Positions 23,440 to 33,464 of a stretch of DNA of 44,059 nt are shown piece after piece. Position 1 is the stretch's first letter. Every line of letters begins with the position of its first letter. The notes under the pieces are model-generated. The model did no database searches and had not been told where the DNA came from. It saw only the letters and a program-made list of their open reading frames with translations. A program made the position numbers and the translations under genes. The stretch lies in the NCBI GenBank assembly GCA_964554015.1, contig CAZKMO010000006.1, positions 1 through 44,059 on the forward strand, read 5' to 3'. Source of the stretch: CAYUAG01 sp964554015 (lineage in GTDB: Bacteria; Zhuqueibacterota; QNDG01; CAYUAG01).

Positions 23440-24741
23440 TTGCCTTTAAAAGAAAAAATCAAAAATAAGCAAGCAGTGGTGGGGGTGATTGGTCTGGGAT
23501 ATGTAGGTCTCCCGCTGGTCTTGGAATTTGTGGAACAGGGATTCACAACCATAGGATTTGATATAGATCAGAATAAAATTAAAATCTTAAACCAGGGTAA
23601 AACCTACATTAAACATATCCCCCAGGAACGTATTAAAAAAGCTGTTGATGGGAAAGGGTTAACTGTAACCGCTGATTTTTCTCTGTTAATAAAAACCGAT
23701 TGTATTATTGTGGCCGTACCAACTCCCCTGGACAAACACCATCAGCCGGACCTCACCTTTATAGAAAAAACCTCGGAAACCATTGCCCAATATTTACGAA
23801 AGGGCCAATTGGTGGTTTTGGAAAGCTCCACTTTCCCGGGCACCACCGAAGAAGTAATGCGGCCTATTCTGGAAAAATCCGGACTCCGGTACGGTAAGGA
23901 TTTTTTTCTGGCCTTTTCTCCGGAAAGAGAGGATCCCAATAATCCCCAATTTTCCACCAGAGAAATTCCTAAAGTGGTGGGATGCAATGATCCTTACGGA
24001 TTGGAATGTACCCTTGCCCTCTATGATCAGATTATAGTGCAAACAGTACCTGTTTCCTCCAGTCAAACTGCCGAGGCCACCAAACTGCTGGAAAATATTT
24101 TCAGAAGTGTGAATATTGCTCTGGTAAATGAAATGAAAATGATCCTGGATCGTATGGGCATTGACATTCATGAGGTAATCGAAGCTGCCGCCACCAAACC
24201 CTTTGGTTATATGCCTTTTTATCCCGGCCCTGGTCTGGGTGGTCACTGCATTCCCATTGATCCTTTTTATCTGACCTGGAAGGCTAAGGAATATGACATG
24301 CCTACCAAGTTTATCGAACTCGCCGGGGAGATAAACACCTCCATGCCTTACTGGGTAGTACAAAAGACAGTGGAAGCTTTCAATAACCGGGGCAAGAGCA
24401 TCCGGGGAGCGAAAATTTTGATTCTAGGGATCGGTTATAAAAAAGATGTGGATGACCTCAGAGAAAGCCCCAGTCTGAAACTGATAGAGATATTAAAAAA
24501 ACAAGGTGCTGAAATTGATTATAATGATCCCTTTATTGCCAAGATTCCCCAGGTAAGAAAATACAAGTATGATATGAAAAGCATAGCCTTAACTCCGAAA
24601 AACCTCTCAGCCTACGATGCTGTCATCATTGCAACTGATCATTCCAATTATGATTTTAATACTATTGTTAAACATGCCCCCTTGATTATTGACACGCGCA
24701 ATGCCATCAAAAAGAAAAGTAAAAAAGTGGTTAAAGCTTAA
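23440..24741 (+). CDS. UDP-N-acetylhexosamine 6-dehydrogenase, WbpA-like
   Basis: This nucleotide-sugar dehydrogenase has GVIGLGYVGLPL (NAD site), ESSTFPGTTEEVM, FSPEREDP, and the catalytic Cys in GGHCIPIDPFYL. The ESSTFPGTT/SPERED pattern fits the UDP-GlcNAc (WbpA) branch better than UDP-glucose dehydrogenase. The product would be UDP-GlcNAc uronic acid or a ManNAc equivalent. A longer frame starts with ATG at 23380 inside rfbB; the TTG at 23440 with AAGGA six bases upstream, just after the rfbB stop, is a better start (433 residues). The DegT aminotransferase at 34889 may use a later product. Confidence 0.88.
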   Translation: MPLKEKIKNKQAVVGVIGLGYVGLPLVLEFVEQGFTTIGFDIDQNKIKILNQGKTYIKHIPQERIKKAVDGKGLTVTADFSLLIKTDCIIVAVPTPLDKHHQPDLTFIEKTSETIAQYLRKGQLVVLESSTFPGTTEEVMRPILEKSGLRYGKDFFLAFSPEREDPNNPQFSTREIPKVVGCNDPYGLECTLALYDQIIVQTVPVSSSQTAEATKLLENIFRSVNIALVNEMKMILDRMGIDIHEVIEAAATKPFGYMPFYPGPGLGGHCIPIDPFYLTWKAKEYDMPTKFIELAGEINTSMPYWVVQKTVEAFNNRGKSIRGAKILILGIGYKKDVDDLRESPSLKLIEILKKQGAEIDYNDPFIAKIPQVRKYKYDMKSIALTPKNLSAYDAVIIATDHSNYDFNTIVKHAPLIIDTRNAIKKKSKKVVKA

Positions 24742-24772
24742 AAAATAATTAACTTAAAAAGGTAGAATATCA

Positions 24773-26068
24773 ATGAAACATTATTTAAACTTGATACACT
24801 TATTTCTAATATTTATCCTGTTGACCGGAATTATCTTTCCCCAGATTCCGGATAAACAAAAAGAAAAGCAGGAAGAACAGACCAGGCTTCCCACCCGCAT
24901 TGATTTCTCCAAACTATTTCAGCAGCAGAAAATGGAAATGACCCGGGAGGAGTTTGATACCTGGAAGGAACAGCGGGAACGTGACCTGTTTCAAAAATTG
25001 ACCGAACCGGAAGCTTTGGAAAAAGCTGTTCATCCGGAAGAATATCTGGTGGGTCCGGGTGATATCTTTTCTTTTAATATCTGGGGTGCTTTGGAAAAAC
25101 ATGTGTATTTACCCGTGCTTCCGGAAGGTGAGCTTCTGATTCCTTCGATAGGGGCAATAGAGGCTGCGGGGAAAACCCTGAAGCAGGTCAAGGACTTGGT
25201 GAAAGAAAAATCCAAAGAATCATATGAAAACTGTGAGGTAGGTATTTCCCTCGCTTCCCTGCGCTATTTTCGGGTGCATGTGGCCGGAGAAGTGGAATTT
25301 CCCGGTACCTTTGTCGCTCAAGCAGTGGATAGGGTCTCGGAAATGATTGTGGAAGCAGGAGGGGTGACAGAGAGAGCCTGGAAAGGAGGTATCGAGATCC
25401 GGCATGCTGACAGCACCAAAAATATATTTAATCTTTCCCAATTTGAGATGGAGGGTGATATTGAAAATGATATTTATGTTCAGGGTGGAGATGTTATTTA
25501 TGTGCCTTCCGTGGATCTAACCAAACAGTATGTTTACATTGAAAAAGATCAGGAGTATGCCGGGGTGTATCAGATAGCATCCCAGGAAAAACTGTTGGAT
25601 TTTATCACCCGAATAAGGGCTTTGAAAAGAAATACGGATATGTCCAAGATTGTGATTGAAAGAAACAGTCAAAAGAGCACGGAATATATCAGACCCTTTA
25701 TTAATCCGGATTCATTGAGTTTTGATTTTACCCTTCTAAGCGGTGATCATATAATTCTGCCTTCCCACTATGTGTATGTGAAAGGTGCGGTAAGAAATGC
25801 GGGTGCTTATCCCTATGTTTTCAATTTGACTGCTAAAGAATATGCCGGTATGGCCGGCGGTGACTACCGTGCCGGTAACATTAAAGCAGTGTCAGTCTAC
25901 CATGTGCGTACCGGAGAAACAGAAAAGGGACCGGATGTTATCGTAGAAGCTGGAGATGTAGTACATCTTCCGGAAACATTTCATTTGCGACTGCAAAACT
26001 GGGTGCAAATTCTTCCTACAATTACATCACTCATCCTGGCTGCCAAGGCAGCTGGGCTTTTGGAGTAG
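24773..26068 (+). CDS. Polysaccharide export outer-membrane protein, Wza-like
   Basis: The 431-residue protein has a signal peptide (about 1-27) and no lipoprotein Cys. The poly-export domain begins at YLVGPGDIFSFNIWG near residue 85, SLBB domains follow (LRYFRVHVAGEVEFPGTF; HYVYVKGAVRNAGAYPY), and a hydrophobic or amphipathic C-terminal helix (about 405-428) could form the outer-membrane pore. It should export the polymer with the Wzz-like protein made from the next gene. AAGGT lies upstream of the ATG. Confidence 0.92.
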   Translation: MKHYLNLIHLFLIFILLTGIIFPQIPDKQKEKQEEQTRLPTRIDFSKLFQQQKMEMTREEFDTWKEQRERDLFQKLTEPEALEKAVHPEEYLVGPGDIFSFNIWGALEKHVYLPVLPEGELLIPSIGAIEAAGKTLKQVKDLVKEKSKESYENCEVGISLASLRYFRVHVAGEVEFPGTFVAQAVDRVSEMIVEAGGVTERAWKGGIEIRHADSTKNIFNLSQFEMEGDIENDIYVQGGDVIYVPSVDLTKQYVYIEKDQEYAGVYQIASQEKLLDFITRIRALKRNTDMSKIVIERNSQKSTEYIRPFINPDSLSFDFTLLSGDHIILPSHYVYVKGAVRNAGAYPYVFNLTAKEYAGMAGGDYRAGNIKAVSVYHVRTGETEKGPDVIVEAGDVVHLPETFHLRLQNWVQILPTITSLILAAKAAGLLE

Positions 26069-26082
26069 CATCAAACAATTAA

Positions 26083-27276
26083 ATGAAGGTAAACAAACCT
26101 ATGGATACAGAAAAAATATACGGTTTTAAACTTTTAAAGGTTATTTATAAAAATCGTAAACCAATTATTATTGTTACTGTCATCACATTCATCCTTTCTA
26201 TAGGGTTCAGCCTTATAGTACCCCTTTATTATAGAGGTATATCAACTATTATGCCGCCCCTGGAAGATGAGGGATTCTCAAATATTGCCTCATTAGTGAG
26301 TGATTTACCTTTACAAGCGTTGGGACTCAGTTCGGGACCGACAACCGGAGCGGAAACCTTTATGGCCATACTAAAAAGTCGAACTATTATGACTGCTGCT
26401 GCTGACAGTTTTAATTTAATACAAAGGTACAAAGAGAAAAATATGGAGTTGACTATAAAAAAACTTCGCAAGCATATCGGGGTTAATTTAGATGATGAAG
26501 GCACCATAACCCTGTTTGCCGAAGCAGGAACTTGCTGGTTCCCATCATCTGCCAGCAAAGAAGAGGCCCGGTTTCTATCCCGGGATATGGCCAACTTCTT
26601 TATTGAACAACTAGATCAAATTAACCGAAAAATGCGCAGTGCCCGGGGGCGTAATTCCAGAATTTTTATTGAAAAAAGATATTTGCAAGCTATTGATGAC
26701 CTTACATCTGCTGAACAAGACTTAAAAGACTTTCAAGAAACGAACGGGCTTATTTATCTTCCGGAGCAAACTACAGCAACAATCGAAACTGGAGCGGAAA
26801 TAAAAGCTCAGGTTATCGCCCAAGAGATTGAAATGAAAGTCTTACGTGAATCTGTTGGAACAGGACATGCAGAATATCAACAAGCAAAATTAGCTTATGA
26901 GACGCTGCAACGTGAATATGAACAATTTAAAACATCGCATCGCGAAAAATACGATATTTTTGTTCCTTTTGATATTATACCAGAGTTAGGAATGAGATAT
27001 CTGCAGTTATTTAGAGAAGTAAAATTACAGGAAAAACTTGTGGAATTTATCCTACCCCAGTATGAACAAGCAAAAATTGAGGAGATGAAGAATACACCCT
27101 CTTTGCAAATATTAGATAAAGCAGTAAAACCTTACAAGAAACACCGGCCCAAACGGGCCATGATTGTAATTTTCCTGACCTTTTTAAGTGGATTAATCTG
27201 TATTTCCTATTTCTATACAAAACCGTTATTCCAATTACTCTATAAAAAGCTGCAAGTAAATTCTAATGACAAATAG
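26083..27276 (+). CDS. Wzz-type polysaccharide chain-length/co-polymerase protein
   Basis: The 397-residue protein has two membrane helices (about 25-47 and 360-382), a large periplasmic part with coiled coils (about 200-330), and the proline-rich AVKPYKKHRPKRA segment just before the second helix, typical of Wzz/PCP proteins. No Walker motif or tyrosine cluster is present, so it is not a BY-kinase fusion. The start may be the ATG at 26083 or at residue 7 (26101), which has AAGGT upstream. Composition becomes richer in A+T from this gene on. It overlaps the flippase gene by 11 bp. Confidence 0.87.
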   Translation: MKVNKPMDTEKIYGFKLLKVIYKNRKPIIIVTVITFILSIGFSLIVPLYYRGISTIMPPLEDEGFSNIASLVSDLPLQALGLSSGPTTGAETFMAILKSRTIMTAAADSFNLIQRYKEKNMELTIKKLRKHIGVNLDDEGTITLFAEAGTCWFPSSASKEEARFLSRDMANFFIEQLDQINRKMRSARGRNSRIFIEKRYLQAIDDLTSAEQDLKDFQETNGLIYLPEQTTATIETGAEIKAQVIAQEIEMKVLRESVGTGHAEYQQAKLAYETLQREYEQFKTSHREKYDIFVPFDIIPELGMRYLQLFREVKLQEKLVEFILPQYEQAKIEEMKNTPSLQILDKAVKPYKKHRPKRAMIVIFLTFLSGLICISYFYTKPLFQLLYKKLQVNSNDK

Positions 27277-28801
27277 TCGATTTACACCGGGCATCATTCT
27301 AGTAAAAAATTCTTTTATTAATTTAATCGGAATGGTTGTACCGCTGCTTATTGGAATTGCAGCTGTCCCTTTTGCCATTAAAGGATTAGGTAAAGAGGGA
27401 TTTGGTATTCTTTCTGTTGCCTGGGTTATAATGAGTTATATGATACTTCTCGATCTTGGGCTTCGTCGTGCTACCATTAAATTTACCGCAGAGTATCTTC
27501 ATCGCCAACAATTTGAAAAAATTGCTGAAATTATGTGGACAGCAGCTCTACTGGGATTAGGATTTGGCCTTTTAGGAGGAACGACGCTTTACTTTTTAGC
27601 ACCATTTTTATCAACTTCCCTTTTAAATATTCCGGTTCATTTACAGGGTGAAACAATACAATCAATACAGTACATTGCTTTTGCCTTACCTCTTTTACTA
27701 GTATCAATCAGTTTAAAGGGAATGCTGGCTGCTGCTCAACGATTTGACCTTATAAATGCAATACAAATTCCAGTGAATACTATCAATTTTATTATTCCAG
27801 CCATGACCTTCTATCTGGGATTTAATCTTTCCACTGTCATTTTATTGATCTTGGTTTTCCGGATAATTGCTGGTTGTATTTATTTTTATTTGTGTGGCAG
27901 GGTTTATCCGGGTTGTTGGTCCATTCCACGTTTATTCCATAGTAAGATGTATAAAAACATGCTGACTTTTGGAGGTTGGGTAACTATCACCAGTTTGATC
28001 AGCCCCATTCTAGTGTATGCAGACCGTTTTTTTATAGGCTCAATTCTGCCCATCGGAATGCTAACCTTTTATGCTGCACCCCAAGAAGCAATCACCCGAC
28101 TTAGAATCATACCAACAGCAATAATGAATACCTTATTCCCTGAATTCAGTAAAACAGAAAAAGAAATACCTCAGGAATACATATTAAAATTACTTAAGAA
28201 ATCTTTAAATATGATTCTCCTGTTTACAGGTATATTAACCATAATTTTATTTTTCTCCGCCAAAGATCTCTTAACCCTATGGCTTGGAATTGAATTTGCT
28301 TTGAAAAGTACGATTATTGTCAAATTATTCTCAATTGGAATTTTATTAAATTTTATGGCATTGGTACCATTTACCTATCTTCAAGGCTCCGGCAGACCCG
28401 ATTTACCTGCCAAATGCCATCTGGCTGAACTCCCCTTGTATATAATTATCCTCTTATTTTTCTTACACAAATTTGGCATTACCGGTGCAGCTTATGCCTG
28501 GTGCCTACGGGTTATGATGGATGCTATTCTCTTGTTCAGTCTTACCTTTCGATCACTTCCGGGCTTATTAAAAAATTATCTTTCGGATTTATTTAGACGT
28601 ATAATTGCTCTTCTCATTGTTTTTGCTGTATCACTCTCTGCTGTACAAATATTTATTGATATTTTACTTGCTCGAATATTAGTGTCGACTGTATTATCAA
28701 CAGCAATATGTTTAGCTGCCTATTTTATGATTCTAACCGAAGTGGATCGTAATCTGATTCTGTCAATTTTTAAAAAACGGATTCCCTATGAACCAAAATA
28801 A
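27266..28801 (+). CDS. Wzx-type oligosaccharide flippase
   Basis: The 511-residue polytopic protein of the MATE/MOP superfamily has about 14 membrane helices, with IGMVVPLLIGIAAVPFAIKGLG at the N-terminus and LLDLGLRRATIKFTAEYL near residue 63. It flips undecaprenyl-linked repeat units to the periplasmic side. It overlaps both neighbours, so the cassette Wzz-Wzx-GT2-Wzy is coupled. Confidence 0.9.
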   Translation: MTNSRFTPGIILVKNSFINLIGMVVPLLIGIAAVPFAIKGLGKEGFGILSVAWVIMSYMILLDLGLRRATIKFTAEYLHRQQFEKIAEIMWTAALLGLGFGLLGGTTLYFLAPFLSTSLLNIPVHLQGETIQSIQYIAFALPLLLVSISLKGMLAAAQRFDLINAIQIPVNTINFIIPAMTFYLGFNLSTVILLILVFRIIAGCIYFYLCGRVYPGCWSIPRLFHSKMYKNMLTFGGWVTITSLISPILVYADRFFIGSILPIGMLTFYAAPQEAITRLRIIPTAIMNTLFPEFSKTEKEIPQEYILKLLKKSLNMILLFTGILTIILFFSAKDLLTLWLGIEFALKSTIIVKLFSIGILLNFMALVPFTYLQGSGRPDLPAKCHLAELPLYIIILLFFLHKFGITGAAYAWCLRVMMDAILLFSLTFRSLPGLLKNYLSDLFRRIIALLIVFAVSLSAVQIFIDILLARILVSTVLSTAICLAAYFMILTEVDRNLILSIFKKRIPYEPK

Positions 28802-29810
28802 TTTGGCCATAATAATATTAAATTGGAATGGATGGCAAGATACTATTGAATGTCTTGAATCACTTTTTAAGGAAACCTGGCAGCAGTTTTCTGTAGTAAT
28901 TATAGATAATGGTTCTAAAGATAATTCATTAAAGAAAATAATATCATGGATACGAGATCGTTTTACATATAAGCTATATGACATCTCAGATATTGAAGGA
29001 AAATTAGTTGATAAAAGAGATGGATACCGGATAGTATTGATAAAAAGTAAAGAGAATGTTGGATTTGCTAAAGGCTGTAATATTGGGATCCGGTATGCTA
29101 TTAAGGCTGGTTTTAGGAAAATATTTCTTTTGAATAACGATACCATAATTGAACCGGATACTCTTCAAATTTTAGCTGACTTTAACAAAAATAATCCGCA
29201 ATTCTCTGTGCTTACACCTTTAATAAATTATTATGATCAGCGGGAAATAGTCTGGTGTTTTGGCGGTAAATTAACGTATACCGGCCGGCGTTATTTTAAT
29301 TATTATAATCAGAATGAAGGAAAAATCCGCAATAAATTTATACCCGTAACCTTTGTTACCGGATGTGCCTTGTATGCTGATATCGAAATCTTCAAACAAT
29401 GTGGATTTCTAACCGAAAAATTTTTTGTGGGCGAAGAAGATTACAATTTCAGTCTATTAATGAAAAAAAATAACATTAAAATGGCGGCTGTTGCGGATGC
29501 AAAAATTTACCATAAAGTCAATATGTCGAAACAAAAGGCTTTGCATCCTGAAAACCGGCTACCCTACATGTTCATCGGTTATCTGAGTAGATTTATTGAT
29601 AAAAAATTTTTTTGTAAATCAACAGTTTACTGGAAATTTTGGCGTTTTTTAAGTTTAAGTTATATTCTACCCAAACTCATATTCTTTAAGCGGTATGGAA
29701 TCAAACAAATTTTTCATCTTATGCATCTTTTAATTTATTATTCAAACAAACTCAATGAAGTTGATAAAGAGATGTTCTTCAAAACAAAAAAAATGTTATT
29801 TATAAAATGA
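28788..29810 (+). CDS. GT2 family glycosyltransferase (rhamnosyltransferase-like)
   Basis: The 340-residue GT-A enzyme has LAIIILNWNGWQDTIECLESL at the start, VVIIDNGSKDNS, GFAKGCNIGIRYA and FLLNNDTIIEPDTL (the NND counterpart of the DxD metal site), then FVGEEDYNFSLLMKK with the likely catalytic acidic residues. This subgroup includes rhamnosyl and other deoxyhexosyl transferases, which suits the rmlB/RmlC-like genes. Acceptor unknown. It overlaps the flippase gene by 14 bp and the polymerase gene by 4 bp. Confidence 0.88.
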   Translation: MNQNNLAIIILNWNGWQDTIECLESLFKETWQQFSVVIIDNGSKDNSLKKIISWIRDRFTYKLYDISDIEGKLVDKRDGYRIVLIKSKENVGFAKGCNIGIRYAIKAGFRKIFLLNNDTIIEPDTLQILADFNKNNPQFSVLTPLINYYDQREIVWCFGGKLTYTGRRYFNYYNQNEGKIRNKFIPVTFVTGCALYADIEIFKQCGFLTEKFFVGEEDYNFSLLMKKNNIKMAAVADAKIYHKVNMSKQKALHPENRLPYMFIGYLSRFIDKKFFCKSTVYWKFWRFLSLSYILPKLIFFKRYGIKQIFHLMHLLIYYSNKLNEVDKEMFFKTKKMLFIK

Positions 29811-31102
29811 TAGGTATGGGCGACATATTAGGAGTTCTTATTCTCACCCTTTTCTGTTTGTCTATTTCATTATGGGAAAGAAAAAAAACCGGTACCATAA
29901 TTACACCATTTTCCATGATGGCCTGGCCCTACACCTTCATTGTTATATTAATCAACTTTGGCGGTGTCCATTTTGGTTTTTTCCCTGTCCATTTGAAAAG
30001 TATACTGTTCGTTATAGGATGTTTCATATTTTTTTTAGCTGGTGGATTGATTATTAAACAGTTGCTGCCGACTTCGACTACAGATACAAAATCGATACAG
30101 ATGGAGGATAGTGAACTGGATCATCTTTTTAATTTCTATCGTCCCCTGTTTGTTGTTTTGGCAATTGTTGCTATTTGTGCCGGATTTATCAATTTACATC
30201 TATCCCTCCAGGAGGTTGGAGGATGGATATATATCGCATCGACAGATTTTGAAGATGCTTACGGAAAGGGAATTTTAGCCCATATTATGACCATTAATCG
30301 GGCAGCATTTCTGTTTCTGTTCGCAGATTACTTACATAAAAAACGTCCTTTCATATTAATTCTTTTAGCATTAATATTTATTACAGTACTTATTCTACAA
30401 ATTAAAAATCATATTATAACCCTTCTACTGGGTGGAGTGTTCTTTGCCTATCAATTCAAACTAATTAAATTTAATATAAAGAAAATACTCCTTTATGGCG
30501 TTTTAATTTATTTGATATTTAACATATCATACGGCATTGGTTTTAGTACAATTGGCATCTCTAATGCCTATTCAGGTAAGGTTCAGCTTTATCTGCTTAA
30601 CCATTTTTTCACATATCTTTTTGGGGGAGTAATCGGTTTTAGTGAAGTAATAAATGATTCTCTATATCCTTTATACAGTCCAAATGAAATATTTGCAATA
30701 CCGATTAATATATATAATACAATTACTAGTAATCCAAACCTTGTGGATGTTGTTGTTTACCGCTGGGTTCCTGTATCAAAAAATTATCAATATTTTCATT
30801 CCTCAAATGTTTTTACTTTATTTGGAATGTTATATATGTATATAGGTTCTCTATATACATATATCTATATGTTTATTATTGGCTTAGTATCATATGCTGT
30901 AAAAGCACTTGCGATTAAGAATAAATCCTATATTGGATTTCAGTTAATATATGCATTGTTGTTAAGTTATATAACTCTCTCATTTTTTGATATATATTTT
31001 AATCAGCTTATGATTTATGAGGCTTCTTTTTTTATGCTGATATTACCATGGATGTATAAGCTGTGTAAATATTGTACGACTAAAATTAAAGAGATAAGTT
31101 AA
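29807..31102 (+). CDS. Wzy-type O-antigen/polysaccharide polymerase
   Basis: The 431-residue membrane protein has about 10-12 helices and a large polar loop after about residue 270 (including PNEIFAIPINIYN and VDVVVYRW), the usual build of Wzy polymerases. Sequence similarity in the family is low, so the call rests on topology and its place between the GT2 and GT4 genes with Wzx and Wzz. It should join repeat units in the periplasm. The start overlaps the GT2 stop (ATGA). Confidence 0.78.
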   Translation: MIGMGDILGVLILTLFCLSISLWERKKTGTIITPFSMMAWPYTFIVILINFGGVHFGFFPVHLKSILFVIGCFIFFLAGGLIIKQLLPTSTTDTKSIQMEDSELDHLFNFYRPLFVVLAIVAICAGFINLHLSLQEVGGWIYIASTDFEDAYGKGILAHIMTINRAAFLFLFADYLHKKRPFILILLALIFITVLILQIKNHIITLLLGGVFFAYQFKLIKFNIKKILLYGVLIYLIFNISYGIGFSTIGISNAYSGKVQLYLLNHFFTYLFGGVIGFSEVINDSLYPLYSPNEIFAIPINIYNTITSNPNLVDVVVYRWVPVSKNYQYFHSSNVFTLFGMLYMYIGSLYTYIYMFIIGLVSYAVKALAIKNKSYIGFQLIYALLLSYITLSFFDIYFNQLMIYEASFFMLILPWMYKLCKYCTTKIKEIS

Positions 31103-31169
31103 TAAATATTTTTATAATACGATGAGAACAATTTTTTTACATACATAATAGAAAGAATAAATAATACCC

Positions 31170-32294
31170 ATGAAAATCTTAATTGATGCACATCTCTCCG
31201 AAAACAAAATCACCGGTATCGGCAGATATCTAAACTGTTTGATTGAAGGAGTTATGAACCGTGATAAAAAAAATGAATATCTTATTTTAATAAATAACCA
31301 ACTCGATAAGAACCAACCTCTAAAAATTATACAATCACCCAATGTCAAAAAAATTATAGTAAATCTGAAAGGCCCGACCTTTAAACAAAATTTTACAATT
31401 CATACTATTTTAAAAAAATATAACCCTGATGTGTACCATCATCCTCATTTTGACCTTCCCTATTTTATTAATATTCCATCAGTTATTACAGTACACGATT
31501 TAAAATATATAACGCATCCGGAATTTTTCTCAAATAAACAAAAATTAAAAAGCACCTATATGAAATTAAGATTACAATCAGCAGCAAAACAAGCACATAA
31601 AATAATTACTGTATCCAATCATAGCAAAAAAGACTTGATTACCTTCTGTAATATTCCCGAAAACAAAATTCGGGTTATATATCATGGATATAAACGATTT
31701 TTAGTAGAAGAAAATGAACATCATATCAGTAAGGATCTCAACATTCAAAAACCATATATATTATTCGTTGGAGAGAGAAGGCCGCATAAAAACATGGAAA
31801 ATTTAATCTTAGCTTTCTCCAAACTGATCAAGCAAAATCATAATGACATACAATTAGTTATAGTAGGAAAAAAATATGCTGATTATTCAAAACCGGAAAA
31901 AATGATTAGCAGTTTACGGTTAAACAAAAAAGTTATATTAACCGATGCGATTTCTGATACTGGGTTAGCATATCTTTATAAAAATACTGAAATGTTTGTT
32001 CTACCCTCTTTTTATGAAGGATTTGGCATGCCCATACTGGAGGCCATGAGTTTCGGTGTTCCTGTATTAGGATCCAATACTACCTCGATTCCTGAAGTTA
32101 TAGGTGAAGCGGGAATATTATTTAATCCCCACGATCCAAATGAAATTGCAAAAAATATGGAAAAAGTATTGAAAAATAGGAAAATAAGAAATACATTAAT
32201 TGAAAAGGGGAAAAAAAGAGTTAAGGAATTTAGTTGGGATTCAGCAGCATCACAAACCTTGGAGCTTTACCACTTGCTTGCTGCCCATAAATAA
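31170..32294 (+). CDS. GT4 family glycosyltransferase (first)
   Basis: The 374-residue GT-B enzyme has KITGIGRYLNCLIEG at the N-terminal acceptor side, ITVSNHSKKDLI near residue 145, VGERRPHKNMENLILAF near 195, and the nucleotide-sugar motif YEGFGMPILEAMSFGVPVLG (E-x7-E) near 285. The GIGRY start is common in mannosyl- and related transferases of O-antigen clusters. The donor is not predictable. It lies 2 bp from the next GT4 gene. Confidence 0.9.
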   Translation: MKILIDAHLSENKITGIGRYLNCLIEGVMNRDKKNEYLILINNQLDKNQPLKIIQSPNVKKIIVNLKGPTFKQNFTIHTILKKYNPDVYHHPHFDLPYFINIPSVITVHDLKYITHPEFFSNKQKLKSTYMKLRLQSAAKQAHKIITVSNHSKKDLITFCNIPENKIRVIYHGYKRFLVEENEHHISKDLNIQKPYILFVGERRPHKNMENLILAFSKLIKQNHNDIQLVIVGKKYADYSKPEKMISSLRLNKKVILTDAISDTGLAYLYKNTEMFVLPSFYEGFGMPILEAMSFGVPVLGSNTTSIPEVIGEAGILFNPHDPNEIAKNMEKVLKNRKIRNTLIEKGKKRVKEFSWDSAASQTLELYHLLAAHK

Positions 32295-32296
32295 TC

Positions 32297-33436
32297 ATGA
32301 AAAAAATCAGACTACTGCATATCATTACTCATCTTGCCATCGGTGGTGCCCAGGATAATACTTTACTGACCCTGGAAAAACTGGATAAAAATAAATATGA
32401 TATTACCTTGCTCTGCGGAAAAAGCGGTCAATGGATTCAGAGGGCTCATTCCATACCTGATATTAAGATAATTTTCATAAATGAACTCATTCGTAAAATA
32501 CATTGTTTTTATGATATAATAGCATTAATAAAAATATTTTTTTATATTAAGAAAAATAAGTTCTCCCTGGTTCATACCCATAGCAGTAAAGCAGGATTCA
32601 GCGGTCGTATAGCTGCAAAAATGGCTGGGGTGCCGGTAATCATACATACTATTCACGGTTTTCCTTTCCATGATTACATGAATCCGGTTAAAAAAAACTT
32701 CTTTATAATCCTGGAACGACTGCTGGCTAAAATAAGCACAAAGTTGATTACGGTTTCAAAGCTCAATTTAAAAAAAGCTCTTGACTTAAAAATAGATCAA
32801 GATAACAAATTTGTGAATATTTACAGTGGTATTGAATTTGAAAAGTTTGAAAAAAGGATACAACAGCGGAAAATTAGGAATAATTTAAATATTGACGATA
32901 ATATAAAAGTTATTAGTTTAATCGGGAGATTGTCCAAACAAAAAGCACCCCAATATTTATTAAAAGCTGTACCTGAGATTATATCACAATATCCAGACGT
33001 TTTGTTTCTCCTGGTTGGTGATGGAGAATTAAAAAAATATTTAATTAAATTAACCAAAAAACTTAATATTATAGATAAAGTACTATTCCTGGGTTTTAGA
33101 AAAGATATTCCGGAAATACTGCAAATCACCGATATTTTTGTGCTAACCTCTCTCTGGGAAGGATTGGGCAGGTCTTTAACTGAAGCCATGTATATGGGGA
33201 AGCCAGTAATAGCAACCAGGGTGGAAGGGGTACCGGAAATCGTACAGCATGAAAAGACTGGATTACTGGTTAAACCCAAGGATTATAAGGGAGTAGCAAC
33301 GTCTATTAACAAATTGCTGGGTAATCCCAGGTTTAGAGAAAAACTGGGGAAGAATGCCCATGCTCTGGTGGCAAAAAAATTTTCTGCAGAAAAAATGGTC
33401 AAAGCAATAGATTCAGTATACCAAAAAATAATATAA
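32297..33436 (+). CDS. GT4 family glycosyltransferase (second)
   Basis: The 379-residue GT-B enzyme has LHIITHLAIGGAQDNTLLTL at the start, THSSKAGFSGRIAAKMAGVP near residue 95 and WEGLGRSLTEAMYMGKPVIA (E-x7-E) near 295. The HSSKAGFLGR-type motif is usual in transferases that act early on UDP-HexNAc-derived lipid intermediates; that detail is inference. No Shine-Dalgarno is visible, so translation is probably coupled to the preceding GT4 gene. Confidence 0.9.
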   Translation: MKKIRLLHIITHLAIGGAQDNTLLTLEKLDKNKYDITLLCGKSGQWIQRAHSIPDIKIIFINELIRKIHCFYDIIALIKIFFYIKKNKFSLVHTHSSKAGFSGRIAAKMAGVPVIIHTIHGFPFHDYMNPVKKNFFIILERLLAKISTKLITVSKLNLKKALDLKIDQDNKFVNIYSGIEFEKFEKRIQQRKIRNNLNIDDNIKVISLIGRLSKQKAPQYLLKAVPEIISQYPDVLFLLVGDGELKKYLIKLTKKLNIIDKVLFLGFRKDIPEILQITDIFVLTSLWEGLGRSLTEAMYMGKPVIATRVEGVPEIVQHEKTGLLVKPKDYKGVATSINKLLGNPRFREKLGKNAHALVAKKFSAEKMVKAIDSVYQKII

Positions 33437-33464
33437 ATAACTCTTAAAAGCTTTATATTCTCTT

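Noticed and set aside
23794..24363. 189-codon open frame antisense to the WbpA-like gene
   Set aside because: It is a shadow frame: no recognisable family, and the sense strand encodes a well-conserved enzyme.
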